This document shows, piece after piece, positions 1-11,390 of a DNA stretch of 64,000 nt (its first letter is position 1; the number at the start of each line of letters is the position of its first letter). The position numbers and the translations under genes were made by a program. This DNA comes from Zygnema cylindricum (lineage: Eukaryota; Streptophyta; Zygnematophyceae; Zygnematales; Zygnemataceae), in contig JBBHKE010003498.1 in the NCBI GenBank assembly GCA_037447655.1, forward strand, positions 124,001 to 188,000, in the 5' to 3' direction. The notes beneath the pieces were generated by a model. It had not been told where the DNA came from and did no database searches. It was given only the letters and a program-made list of their open reading frames with translations.

Positions 1-1336
1 CACAAAAAAGACAACAAAACAAGGAACACATAAAAAAAACAACAAAGAAAAGCACTAACAAAATTGGAACCAAACTAACCCACAAGATAGTTATAAACTC
101 TAATATGGGGGGCAACATTGTGAACTCCTCGAGCACGATGTAGAAGTGCTGAGGGAAATCTAAAACACGACGACGATCCATACCGCGGTAGAAAATTGAA
201 GAAAGGAGGCACTTTCCGCGCGTTGAAAATTCACGATTACACATTGATGAGAAAACATGTGAGGACGTAAAGGGAGGCACTCTCGTGCCCCTCCTCTCAA
301 AATGGCGCGACCTACAAATATAGAGGAACTCAACCAAAGTAGGTACCAAGCAACCAAATGTGATGATCGTCATCATAACTCATCTATACCAGCACGGTGC
401 ACATAATCTCACCATTTGATTCTTATTAGCAACAAAAGTGGCCACTCCACAACAACCCAACCACTTAGTCTACTGTTGTAAAAAAGGAAGAAATCACCAA
501 AACACTGTCATAAAAGCACGACAGGCAAAATCGCGCAAAGTAATGACAATCTGCCGCATTAGAGTTATATGTGAAGTCTCAACTCGAACTGAATACCCCC
601 TTCAAGATAAATGGTCGAAATATTGTTGTAAACCCTTTTATATTCCACAATAAACTCTTTCCAGTGAGAGCATCAAAACAAACTCATGCCATCGCGTAAA
701 AGGGCATGGTCGCAGGAACGATGAGAGAATCCAGTACAAGTACACAAGAGAGATCAATCCTAAATTAGCCGATGGTATTGAAAGGAAAAGGAGTAAAAGG
801 ACAAGTGCAAAATAGTGTTGGAAATAGTGGTATATGCCCAAATCGTCTCTTCCTCTAAGGAGCAACGAAGTGAATAAACACAATTAGGTTGAAAAAAATG
901 GTTGCACAAGCTGAATAAATAATGCTCCAAAACCGAGAGGGGGAAAGTTGGATCGGTAGGGAGACGGAGGGGAAAAAACTGGATAGGTACGGAGATGGTG
1001 AGCTGAAAGGTGTTATACGAATAATGAAAATAAAAGGTGTAATCAATGGCGAGCCTTCGAAACCAAAGTTGTAGCAAGTGGAAAATTGAACCATCAAAGA
1101 GTTAAATGAGTTATACGTCGATTCGTGCCGACCTTCTCGTAAATGAAAGCTTAATGGAACCTCACATGGAGGGTGGAGAAAGCCAAAATGTATGTTAGAG
1201 CAATGGGATAAATTGCCTCTAGAGAGCTTTTGGGGACGGATAAATCGTTTGAAGCACAGGAGATGATGGGAACAAAAACAAGATTATCCCCAACTAAGCA
1301 TTTATACAATAGGACACCAACGCCCCACATATGGAG
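1..1336. other. Non-coding stretch, no feature recognised
   Basis: Short overlapping open frames occur on both strands, but none resembles a known protein and none has a convincing splice context. I see no terminal repeats or tRNA-like boxes here. Confidence 0.4.
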
Positions 1337-1857
1337 TGTAATTCTATGGGTTCCAATTCCCCACAAAAATCGCAAATCCAAAGAAGCTTATCTAGATAGT
1401 GTCGACTCCAAGTTGATACAAACTCAATTGACTGACACCTTTACAGTCAAAACCCCAAAACAACTTCAACCCTGTGAAAGAGGACTTTCTCAGCTTAAAC
1501 CCTGTGAAAGAAGACTTTCTCAATGCTCAGTTTCACCACAAAATGCATAGCTTGAACATGTATTTTGGACAATATTCCCCACTTTGACTTTCCCTTAGAA
1601 ATAACACCACCCTGGCAAGAAAAAACTCCGACCGACTACACCCTTGTGTAGCTTGGACTCCCCTGAGTCGGCAGCAAAAGGAATCATTGAATTTTCTCCC
1701 CTGCCCATTAAGTTATCAATGGTCAAAGATGACCTATTTGTACAGATGCTCTTTGGGAGAGAGGCGGCTACCTCAGAATGTTTTGAGTCATAAACTTCCT
1801 CTCTAAACCCCCTACTACTAGTGTACGTAACTAATCAAAAGACAGTAAGGTACAAGA
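1337..1857 (-). mobile_element. Older solo LTR, left piece, split by a younger copy
   Basis: Begins with TGTAATTCTATGGG, the inverted terminus of the solo-LTR family also seen at 1858, 3523, 21495 and 42281. It stops at 1857 within CAAGA and resumes at 3130 after a complete younger copy of the same family. The two pieces join to give the same order as the younger copy around 2340. Orientation is minus, since the TG...CA reading that carries a TATA box in other copies runs right to left here. A small internal duplication of CCCTGTGAAAGA occurs near 1470-1520. Confidence 0.65.
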
Positions 1858-3124
1858 TGAAATTCTATGGGTTCCATTTCCCCCACAAGTTTCGCAAATC
1901 CAAACAAGCTTGTGTAGATAGTGCCTACTCCCAGCTGACAGAAACCCAAATGAATGACACCTTGACAGTAAAAACCCCAATACAACTTCAACCCTGTGAA
2001 AGAAGACTTTATGTGTGCTCAGTTTCACCACAGAATGCAAAGCTTGAACATATGTTTTGGACAATATTCCCCACTTTGACTTTCCCTTAGAAATACTGCC
2101 ACCTTGGCAGGCAATAACTATGACTGCCTACACTCTTGTGTAGCGTGGACTCCCTTGAGTCCGCAGAAAAACGAATCACTGAAAATGCTGAACTAGGCAT
2201 TAAGTTATGGCTGACCAAAGTATGCGAAATAAATAAAAGTGCACTATGGGAGAGAGGCGAATATCTAAATTTTTCTAAGTCCTAAGCTACCCCTCTGAAC
2301 CTACTACTAGTGTACCCTAGCCAATCAAAAGACCGTAAAGTACAAGAAGGTACAGGTATCGCAGTACTTTTTTTACGGCCATAATACGGCATGGCTGCCC
2401 CGCTGACGCGTGTTAGTTCCTGCCTCCCCTCATAATACTCGCTGTCCAATTATAGCGTGCCACGTGTCATCCGCCAACATTAGATCACAAACCTCCAAAT
2501 GTCCACACCGGTGCGTCGGCTCCACCGTGAGCCCTTGGATTCTGAAACCACATTTAATCGCGTCCGTTAAATGCAACGTCGTTTCGTTTTGTAATCCGCG
2601 AAACAAAGTATGTAAATTAGTCTTAGGTGAAATTCTGTTGTAAACCAGCTCTATGTACTATTTCATTGATACCTACGGGATAAGGCTCACGGCTACGCCA
2701 TACAACCTTCTTTTTGAAGGAACTAGGATCAAATCCGAACGGGGTCACACATATACATTTTGTAATTACTTCTTTCTCTTTCTCTCTCCTTGCGTGATGT
2801 TGTTTATATAGATGTCAAACTATATATTATCATCAGCCTATCTGTATATATTGAATAGAACTACCGTCTACATTAGCGGACCATACCCTGGTTCAAACCC
2901 GGTATAATTCATTTAACTTTTAGCAGACTATCCTCTGAACCCTCTTGCTTTTCTCCTTGACTATCTGTGGGTAGGCATGGAGTTTCTTCTATCTCTCAGT
3001 GACTACGACAAGTATATATAGAAAGAAGTATTTCCAAGCACCAGGTAGAAACTTTAAAAACTTTTAATACTATCACTTAAACACATAGAAAAATACAAAC
3101 CTAGAAAATACTTAAATTTTAACA
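1858..3124 (-). mobile_element. Solo LTR, complete, self-nested, 5-bp TSD CAAGA
   Basis: A 1267-bp unit starts TGAAATTCTATGG and ends TTTTAACA, that is TG...CA on both strands. It is flanked by the exact 5-bp direct repeat CAAGA at 1853-1857 and 3125-3129, and it interrupts an older copy of the same family. TG...CA termini and a 5-bp duplication are the signature of LTR retrotransposon integration; with no internal region this is read as a solo LTR. It carries a B-box-like GGTTCAAACCC at about 2890. No PBS, PPT or coding sequence is visible inside. Confidence 0.75.
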
Positions 3125-3129
3125 CAAGA

Positions 3130-3420
3130 AGGTACAAGTGCCGCTGTACTTATTGTACAACCATAGTACGGCATGGCCGCTTCACTGACGTATGTCAGTT
3201 CTTGAGCCGTAGTCGCTCTCCAAGTAATATCCGCTGTCCACTCATGGATTGCCTTGTGTCATCCTCCGACATTAGCTCGCAAACTGCCAAATGTCCACTC
3301 TAGTGCTTCGACTCCACTATAAGTCGTCCGATCTGAGATCCGCAATTAATCTTGTCCGTTTAAATTCGACGTCGTTCCGTTTCGTAACCCTTGAATTGGA
3401 GGATGTAGATTTGTAACATG
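3130..3420 (-). mobile_element. Older solo LTR, right piece
   Basis: This segment aligns with about 2350-2640 of the nested copy, including the TACGGCATGG motif and the GACGTCGTTCCGTTTCGTAA stretch. It continues the older LTR interrupted at 1857. Similarity fades after about 3420, so the older copy is truncated or too diverged there. Confidence 0.55.
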
Positions 3421-3522
3421 ATTAAATACAATTCAAACTCAAAACTGTAAAATATTGCAGAGAAAAGTGTGGATTAAAACTGAAGTTAACGTTAGACTCG
3501 AAAATAAGGGGAGTCTTGAAAT

Positions 3523-4519
3523 TATTAGATTTATGTGGTATTTTCTAGGTCTAAATAGTTCAGCACAAATAGGAAAAAAAAAAGGCGGACAGCCTGCCTC
3601 CACCTCCTCTCTCTACCCACCATACTTGTTGTAGTCACTGAGGGATAGAGAGAGTGGTTGAGCCATGGCTGTCCTAGCTCAACAGGCAAGACTAAAGAGT
3701 GACTTATGTCACTCTCAACAAAAGATTGAGTCCGACAGGACTCGAACCTCTGATCGGCAGAGCGTGGCGTAGCCGTTAGCTTTAACCAGTCTGTCGTAGA
3801 AGTCCGTTAGGGTACATTAGGTTTGATAATTATATAAACACTGTTGAAACCATGAATTCGATTAACGGGATGACGAACGAAAGAACATAGAACCAATGTT
3901 ATATAGTGCGAACATTATCTCGCACGAAAACAAATGAATCGGACATTTGTTTCGATGGCGGACATTTAATGTCGGATTTAATCCGACGCCGTATATCAAT
4001 GCCAGGATCGCGGAATGGTCACTTTGGCGTTTATGGACGTGGCATGACGTGGCGCCACGTGGAGGGATGACATTTGGTCGCAAGAATTCCGTAGAACATA
4101 GGGGCAAGTTAAAAGTGGACACACGTCCACTCAATGGCGTTGCCGTACATAGGCCGTACAGAAAGTACATCGGCCATAGTACTTTTCTGTACCCTACAGT
4201 GATCTGATTGGTTCGTACTTCAATCGATAGGGGTTGTGAGAGGGATTTAGGACTTAGAGAATCTGGTAGGTAGTAACCTCTCTCCCTTTGAGAGTTTGTA
4301 TAAACTTGTCATTTTTGCTGGCTCATAACTAATTTTTTAATTGGCCGTTTTCAATGATTCTTTTTCCTACACACTCAAGGGAGTCATGGCTGCACAGGGG
4401 TGCAGTCAAATTGTCAGTTTACCTTCTTGGGCAGAAGAGGTTGTGGCTTGAATTGGGTTTGTGAAAACTATCTAGAGGCTTCCTGTATTCTGTGGTACAA
4501 TGGAGGACACAAAATTTCA
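3523..4519 (+). mobile_element. Solo LTR of the same family, inserted in a copia fragment
   Basis: The start resembles the other copies (TATTTTCTAGGTCT at 3538) and the end is AAAATTTCA at 4511-4519. A TATA box (TATAAAC, 4299-4305) lies about 215 bp before the end in the transcription sense. The minus strand carries a tRNA-like module with a B-box GAGGTTCGAGTCC (complement of 3738-3750). The right junction cuts a minus-strand copia protease reading frame. The flanking 5-mers do not match (about TGAAA versus CCCGT), so the present left flank is not the original one. Confidence 0.6.
3738..3785 (-). other. tRNA-like A/B-box module inside solo LTR
   Basis: On the minus strand a GGCTACGCCA segment (A-box-like, weak) is followed about 25-35 bp later by GAGGTTCGAGTCC, a near-consensus Pol III B-box. 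An equivalent pair is present in the 42.3-kb copy and in part in the 1.9-kb and 21.5-kb copies. It may be a captured SINE head or part of the original LTR. It is not a functional tRNA gene: no acceptor stem pairing is seen. Confidence 0.4.
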
Positions 4520-6000
4520 CCCGTCACAGCTATCTTTCCTAGCTTGCTTACAACCTGCCTACCTTCTTTAAGGGTGACCTCAAAATCTTTGTTTTCAACC
4601 AAAGAAGTGGAAAACAGATTCTTCTTGAAGTCCGGAACATATAAGAGATTATGAAGTGTTCTCTCTATAGACTTTCCTCCTACATCAACGAGCAATGAAA
4701 CATCACCCTAAGCACGAGTTTGGACACTCATGCCACAAGCATGGTACATATTCTTTGCAAGTGTTGTCTTCAGGTTGGTAAAAAGTCCCCTGTTTCAACA
4801 CATGTGGGCCGATGCCCCTGTGTCCATAATCCATCCGGCGTTCTTTGAGCCTTCGATTACTGTCGCCATGGCAAATAACTCCAAGTCATCCTGCTCATTG
4901 AAGGTCAAAGACTCATCTTCCTGAGTGACCGATGAAGAAAACAATGAGTTGTTTTGTTACTGAAGACCAAAAAAGCCCTCGTTAAACTGACTTTGCTGCC
5001 AACCTGGCCGATATAAACCTGTCTCATTTGCCTTTCTGAGTTTAGAACAGTACCTATATCCATGAATTTTCTCTGAACAATAAAAACAAGCAGTAAAAGA
5101 CTGTCTATTCTGCCTTTGATTAAATTGTTTCAATTGATTGTGATTTGGGTTAAACTGATTACTCAGCTGATTAAACTGATTTCTCTGCTGGTTAAACTGA
5201 CATTTCCTATCAAATTCTGTGTTAAATGCCTCTACTTGCTTCTCTCCATTAAGCATCTTTGACGTAGACTCCTCTTCTAGAATAATATTAATAGCTAACT
5301 GAAGTGTCCAGCTAGCTTTATCATGCTTTTTCAGTTCAGCAGAAGCAACTTTCCTACTGCTAGGAAGACCTCTAATGATCAAAGCAGCCTGCTAGAACTC
5401 AGGGAAAGAGCCACCAGCACAAGCATAAGCATCAATTAGAGCTCTGAAGTTATATGTATACTCGGCCATTGTTCCCCCCGAGTATTTGTAGTCCCAAATT
5501 TTTCCTGCCAACAGAAGTTTCTCTTGAACATTCGCCTTCTCATAAGACGCCATAAGTGATTTCCAGATGTCAATCGCCTTCTTAATCTTGATTTGTGACT
5601 TAACCATATTCTCTGAAAGACGTAGTTTGAGAGCATTCTGAGCTTGCAAATTCTTCTTCGCCCAAGTTGGATTCGTGACTTAACCATATTCTCTGAAAGA
5701 CGTAGTTTGAGAGCATTCCGAGCTTGCAAATTCTTCTTCGCCCAAGTTGGATCAGCTACGTAGTTTGAGAGCATTCCGAGCTTGCAAATTCTTCTTCGCC
5801 CAAGTTGGATCAGCTTCATCAGGTGATCCATCCAAAATTTCCAGTAAACTTGGAGTTTCAAAGTAAGACTCAACCATGTCTACCCAGTAAGCATATTTTT
5901 GTCCAGTAAAAACAAGAATTCTTGGAGAGAGGCCCATAACCTGTTGTTCTATGAGAACTGGTGCAGGTGGAGCTGTAGCAGTAGTAGTAGAAGTAGACAT
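4520..6000 (-). pseudogene. Ty1/copia gag-protease fragment, decayed
   Basis: On the minus strand a gag frame starts at 6000 (MSTSTTTATAPPAP) and includes the typical copia gag segment DIWKSLMASYEKANVQEKL. An Asn/Gln-rich linker (about 5110-5220) and a CCHC knuckle CFYCSEKIHGYRYC (CX2CX4HX4C, about 5050-5095) follow. The aspartic protease motif WIMDTGASAHMC lies near 4805-4840, and LLYVPDFKKNLFS near 4600-4650. Stop codons interrupt the frame, for example near 5390, 4955, 4795 and 4710. A solo LTR cuts it at 4519, and integrase and RT are absent. This lineage differs from the full-length element at 9.9 kb. It is a dead fragment. Confidence 0.8.
5586..5814 (-). repeat. Internal tandem triplication in copia gag
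   Basis: The segment around ACGTAGTTTGAGAGCATTC followed by GAGCTTGCAAATTCTTC occurs three times, with offsets of 80 and 58 bp. It duplicates the gag peptide WAKKNLQARNALKLR. The copies are nearly identical, so the duplication is recent relative to the rest of the decayed fragment. Confidence 0.8.
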
Positions 6001-6905
6001 ACTTAAGCAGAAGCTTTACAATAATTCCTTACAAACAACAACTTTTGACACACTGTAAAACTTGACTCACAAATCCAATTACCTCAAGAATTCGCACACA
6101 CACACACACACTAGTACACACACTATTAATTCCCAAAATTATAGCATAAACGATCCAATAAACCATAAGATATGAGAGCTGCAAGTTTCCCAAAAATTGT
6201 CTTTCAATTTCCCATATTCCCAAAACTAGATACCAAAATATTTCCAAGTCCTAAACTTTATACACCGAAAGAATGTCTACTGCTCATCAGCCAATCAGGA
6301 ATCAGTATTTGTAATAGTGGTACTGTACTGTAGTACAACAAAGTACGCTAATGTACTTCCAAAAACCAATTGCAACTAGCCTAAAACTGAATAGTGAAAC
6401 ACTGTTTGCTAATCCACTAAGCTACAAAATCGTGTTCTATCAGGTATTCACAAATTGATATCGTACACCAAATGTTGTTTGCTTAGTTAGCAACTGTAGA
6501 TGCGTCCAGCCCGCTATGGTATATTTTGTACGAATATCTGGGCTTCTTACGAATCACCTCGTCATCCGTGGTCCCCACTCAATTTCCAGCCGTCAGTCTG
6601 ATCGTAATCAACGTCTGGTATTTATCTTTCACATTTGTATTCACAGATGTCCGGTTCACTTTCTTTCCGCCCGATTTCTCGAATTCACTCGTCCAATAGA
6701 TGTCATGTGTCCAGGTCCATTCCGCACTTCCTGCATAGTCTGAAATGTTGACGTGTGTCTATGTGACCGTACAAATACTCTTAGAGTAACTTCTACGCTG
6801 TCACACTATTTAAGGTAAGTATTACACCATCATTAATCCAAAAATATTCTAAGTTACAAATCTCCCTTCACAGCTCTATCTACTGAGGATAAAGCTTTTA
6901 AAAAC
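6001..6905. other. Non-coding, possibly LTR/leader of the copia fragment
   Basis: It lies directly upstream of the minus-strand gag start, so it may hold the leader or LTR of that fragment. I found no matching second LTR and no clear PBS. A short CA microsatellite sits at about 6095-6120. Nothing else is recognised. Confidence 0.3.
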
Positions 6906-7228
6906 AACATGATGCATTGTCCATGTGACGATCGTTGTTTATATGAAGGTAAATGCAAGAAAATCTTTCGAAAAGCATTCTGTGATGAGACTCAAGAGGA
7001 CTTTAATGGATATCCTATGTACAGGAGACGAAATAATGGTCGTGTTTTTACAAAAAATGGTAAACACTTGAATATCGATATGTCGTGCCATACAATCCTT
7101 GGTTTTTGCACAAGTACAAGTGTCGCATTAATGTTGAAGTGTGCTCAATAATAGCATCGATCAAATATTTGTACAAGTATGTGTACGAAGGGCATGATCG
7201 CGCCGCAGTATTAGTGAAAAACAGTTAG
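6906..7228 (+). pseudogene. Helitron Rep/helicase-like fragment
   Basis: The reading frame beginning MMHCPCDDRCLYEGKCKK, followed by FCDETQEDFNGYPMYRRR and NNGRVFTKNGKHL, matches the conserved N-terminal part of plant Helitron helicase-like proteins (Cys-rich HGPC..., the GYPxYRRR motif). A frameshift near 7080 moves the continuation VVPYNPWFLHKYKCRINVEV and KYLYKYVYEGHDRA to another frame, which ends at a TAG at 7226-7228. No Rep catalytic HUH motif, helicase domain or Helitron termini are seen. It is a short relic. Confidence 0.75.
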
Positions 7229-7525
7229 CCCATAGACGAAAAACTCGTGTGAAGTTGTAATTACGCTGTGAACATGAACACGTTTTTGGTTCCTAACATA
7301 CCGTGCTGTATAGCTATAAGTTCACAAATGGTAAAAAACATTTTTGTGCTGGTAATAAAGCAGAGGACATGTATCCTATAGGTAATTTCAGGAGAACTCA
7401 GAGTAGTGTCTTACGAAAAGCTTTCTAAAAGAACGTAAATGGAAGTATATTTGTTGCTAGCAGTGTACCTGTTACGTAGTACAACAAAAATTTTCGAAAT
7501 AGGAGTCATCTATCTCGACACTTCC

Positions 7526-7579
7526 NNNNNNNNNNACCACCCCCCCCCCCCCCCCCCCCGAGCCCTTAGTGGGGGGGGG
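7526..7579. other. Assembly gap with poly-C and poly-G flanks
   Basis: Ten Ns are followed by about 20 C residues with one A interruption and, after GAGCCCTTAGT, a run of about 13 G. The C run and G run could pair. Such a hairpin-prone GC block is a likely cause of the gap. Confidence 0.9.
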
Positions 7580-7654
7580 GGGCAAATTTTCCTTACGATG
7601 CCTTGTACGCTTTTTCGTACGGTTTTACGTACTTCGACTGTACGGACACGCAAT

Positions 7655-7775
7655 TTTTGCGATATATATATCGCGATAATTTATGTTGGTCCCGGTACGA
7701 TATATCGAGGAATCTGCTCGATCGATATTCGATATATCGAATATCGAAATTATCGCGATATGAAACTACCCGATA
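7655..7775. repeat. CGATAT palindrome-rich segment
   Basis: Dense TATCGCGATA, CGATATATCG and related palindromes end with CCCGATACCCAAC. The same composition and similar ending occur at about 24600-24775 and 25230-25385, suggesting subterminal regions of one DNA-transposon family. Termini were not resolved. Confidence 0.45.
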
Positions 7776-9234
7776 CCCAACTCTACAAAAAACGCTCTAA
7801 TTTGTTAGTATAATGTTTAGCGTCGAACGACATGTTCCCATGTGCCCGAAACTTAGTCTTGTTAATTTGGTTTTTAGTGAAGATTCCCCGTAGTACTTTT
7901 CAGAGTGTTCCTATGTTTGGCAACGAAATCGTTACTTTAAATTGTAAAGGGCGTATGCAATTTGTGATAATTGATGACGTTTACAAAATAGCGACGGTGG
8001 TAGACGTCTACCTACTTGTAACATTGCAGATGTTTAGGGTATGTCACATTTTGACGTCATGCTTACTTGTTTTAGCGTCGGCGTCACTATTTCCAAAACT
8101 TTCTGCCATAGTTTACATATTTTTTTCTTCTTCTTTTCTCAGTCTACCTACCATCAAACTACGCCCAAAGATGTTCAATAATCATTATTTTTGAAGATCT
8201 TTCATTTGATACCATTATTGTCGTGTTTCATTCCAAGAATTGTAAGATACACGTGGTAGTATGAGAGGGAGAGAGAGAGAAATGCCTTCAAACATCGCTT
8301 TTGTGAAATGGCATCCGTTGCTCAAGACCCCTCCTCAGCCCTTGCACGTGACAAAGTGTGTATGGTTGTAAACGTACTGGTTTCTTTTTTTTTGGTACTA
8401 GCGTACTACAAAAAAAGTTTCAAAAGCATGCGACGCGTGCTACAACGTCTTCCTATTCGCTCCCAGCTTTTTACTTTAACTAAAGTTACCACCTCGTGAG
8501 TTGATTTCAGTAGAAGTTTGAAGGTGAGCTGGAGTGACCAAAAGTGGGTCGAAACGCGCAAAACGACAAACTGTAATACATTTAAAGTTGGGAGATGGCG
8601 CAAGTTGTACCGTGGTATTTTCATTTTTTTGGTACGACAAAAGATTTTCTCGTTGCGAGCTAAGTTTAGGAGGAAACGACAAAAAAACCCTTACTTTATC
8701 ACATGGGAACATGCCCTAAGTCCCGACGTAATACATATTACAATTTGTTCGAGTTAGTTTTGGACGATCTTTGGCAATCCATCGATTCTGGCAATATTAC
8801 GAATTTGCATATGTACGGTGTGACGTGACGCGACAAATTGGAACGTACGGAATTGAACCAAACGATTACATGTTTTAGTGAATGCTTTGTGAACGAAATT
8901 GTGTACAGGCATGCGGCAATTCTCGTTGGATAGTCAATGTGTAAATATGAAATGATTGGACCACACTTTAGTGACTTATTTAGTGTAGGCTTTTTGTTTA
9001 CATAGAAAAGACAGAGCAGACAGAAAAGATAACCTTCATCCATCAATTAAAAACAGCAAGTCAGACATATAGAGAGTAGATAGATTCGGCTTAATTAAAT
9101 ATCTTTTGTAACAATTTGTCCTAAAGGGACCATTAATCTAAGCTACGACTTCTTTGAGATTCTACTCTGTCTACTTTTGTCTATTTGCTACATAACTCTC
9201 CGTACTCTACATCCTTCCTATCTCTATCTATTTC

Positions 9235-9319
9235 TGTGACTCCCCAAATCCCCTCTGCGTGTTTGACCTGTGGCCGATGTGACTCCCCAAAGCCCCTGTG
9301 CGTGTTTGACTTGTGGCCG
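9235..9319. repeat. 43-bp tandem duplication
   Basis: Two near-identical 43-bp units, each starting TGTGACTCCCCAAA and ending TGTGGCCG, lie head to tail. Confidence 0.85.
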
Positions 9320-9916
9320 TTCTAAGTTGTCTGTGGTTACGGGGAACTCTTCCCGTTAGCTCGGATGACCGACCAGGCGCGACAGTTCGTAACGAAACAA
9401 CGCCGTTACACGTGCTTCAACCGCAATTCTCGAGGTAAATAATTTCATAATTCAAATTAAGACAATTTTCATGAGACGCTATTTTTGAGTGATGAAATTG
9501 CACAAATGGTACTTTTAGCCATTCATAGATCACCGCATATCCGTTACAAACAAAAAGAAAAGAAAACCATTGGAAGGACAAAAATATGCAAATTTTTTTC
9601 CTGGGTGCTTTACACGAATAAATGTTTTTTTCTTAATAATTTGAAGCACATTTTTTGCGACAGGCAAAAAACCTTTCGAAATAAATTTATGCGTTGCTTT
9701 CATGTAGACTACAATTTTCCATTCCTCTTCCACACGAAGAAAAGCAGCATGTGTTCTCAATTTCTAAGAGTTATCTTGACCATTGAGCTTTGCAAATCTT
9801 CTTCTGAGTCTGCATCACGTTTTTCAAGAAGAGCTTCTCACAGGCGGAGATGGTCCTAATGAAGTCCAAACATAAGTTTAAAGACAAATTAGACTATGTG
9901 CCCATGTGCTAAAGTA

Positions 9917-10568
9917 TGTTGGATTATTGTCGTTTTCGCGACATTTCGCTAAGCGTCATACCAACTTGTATTTGTTTGACGCGATTTGTCGTGTCATCAT
10001 ACAAAAAGTACGATTTCGTTTCGCGACAGTACTTTTTTTGTTCGCGAACGAAACATACGATTTCGTTTTGCGTCACTTGTTTATTTCGTGCGCAGGTGTT
10101 ACATTTTGCGTGCAAGTGTGTTCGTGAAGCGACACGTGTTAAGTCAACGTTTGCAGTTTGTTGTTTTGAACGAAGAAGTGTGTGCGCCTTCCTTCGTGGA
10201 ACTTTCATTGAAGAGTGCACAGTCAGCTAGGGACAGACTTCGTCGCTACGCTAAGTTTTGCTTGTCTTATCTTGTTGTCTCTTAGTGCAGAGTAACGAGT
10301 ATATATAGGCAGCAGTGTACATTTGCAGAGTAATCTATCAATTGTATCTTACATGATTGAATAATAGAGGATTTGATATTGGAGTAAGAGATTATTTAAA
10401 GAGGATAGAGAAGAGAGAAAAGAGAGATGATGTAAAGAGGCTTCGGCCAAGAACACTTATAAGTCTTTTTGGCTAAATATTCCTTTTGTCTTTTATGAGC
10501 TTCCGCTGTGTAATGATTTATGTTTTGTGAATTATTTTAAGTGAAACTCTTTTGCCTAAGATCTTACA
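9917..10568 (+). repeat. 5' LTR of copia element
   Basis: Starts TGTTGGATTATTG and ends ATCTTACA. It contains GAGTATATATAGGCAGC near 10300, a TATA-like promoter, and ends just before the PBS. It pairs with 15322-15980. Confidence 0.9.
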
Positions 10569-10569
10569 A

Positions 10570-10583
10570 TTGGTATCGGAGCA
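10570..10583 (+). other. Primer-binding site (initiator-Met tRNA type)
   Basis: TTGGTATCGGAGCA follows the 5' LTR end. It is close to the TGGTATCAGAGC form complementary to initiator-methionine tRNA that plant copia elements use, with one substitution. Confidence 0.8.
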
Positions 10584-10610
10584 GGTGCTTCAAAGATAGA
10601 GAGGGAGCGC

Positions 10611-11390
10611 ATGGGGAGGAAAAAGAATAGAAATACTCCTTTCCCCATGTCGACTTCGGAGAGAGCAAGAGAGTTCAGTTTTTCGGGTTCTCAATTTGAG
10701 GAGTCTCGGAATATGGAGAGAAAATTTGAGGAGATGTTTGATACATTAATGAGATATGTAGATTCACGATTTCAAACTCAATCTAGTGAGAAAAGAGAAT
10801 TTGCTTCATTTCATGCTGCCAATCCATTCAGTGGAGGAGCTAATGAGAGTGAGATAAAAGAGAGAATTAGGAAAGGTAAAGCAAAGATAGAGGAAGATTC
10901 AGATTTTGAAGAGGCATTGGATAACGAAGATGATTATAATATGTCGGGGAAATCCGTGGCCTTTAATGGCACCAATTATGCGGTTTGGAAGAAATTCATT
11001 TCAAATCAACTTATTCTTAAGAGGCTTTGGAGGATTGTCAATGGAGAGGAGAAGATGCCAACGGAGAGCAAGGCACGTGCTCAATGGAGGTTGAAAGATA
11101 TTGCGGCAACGATCAGTTTGATGAAGAATTGCACTTCTTCCGTGCTTGATCATTTCCTCGCTCACGGAACGGCCCATGAGTGTTGGCAAGCACTTGAGGA
11201 GCAATATGAGAAAGGCGTTGAGAACAAAGGTCAATATGTTTATACGGACTTTATGAATTTTAAAATCAAGTCAAATGAAGTGATGGATGATGCCGTGAAG
11301 CGCTTCAATATTATGCTCGAACAATTACTCAACAATGGCCGAGTTATTTTGGATGCGGATAAATTAAGCGTTTTCTTAACGCTTTGCCGG
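10611..11390 (+). pseudogene. Copia gag, N-terminal part
   Basis: The frame opens at ATG 10611 (MGRKKNRNTPFPMS). After an acidic N-terminal stretch it holds the gag core, FNGTNYAVWKKFISNQLI and HECWQALEEQYEK. Near 11385 the gag reading passes to the next frame (NALPDKLSHRKAILRAKA), so a 1-base indel has split gag. In an intact element this would be the start of a single gag-pol polyprotein. The 302-codon frame continues out of phase to 11519. Confidence 0.85.

Larger units (their letters stand above)
7241..9916. other. Non-coding stretch with assembly gap and minor repeats
   Basis: It contains a 10-N gap (7526-7535) flanked by a C run and a G run, a CGATAT-rich segment (about 7655-7770) and a 43-bp tandem duplication (9235-9277 and 9278-9319). 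The short open frames look random. No gene is recognised. Confidence 0.4.
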
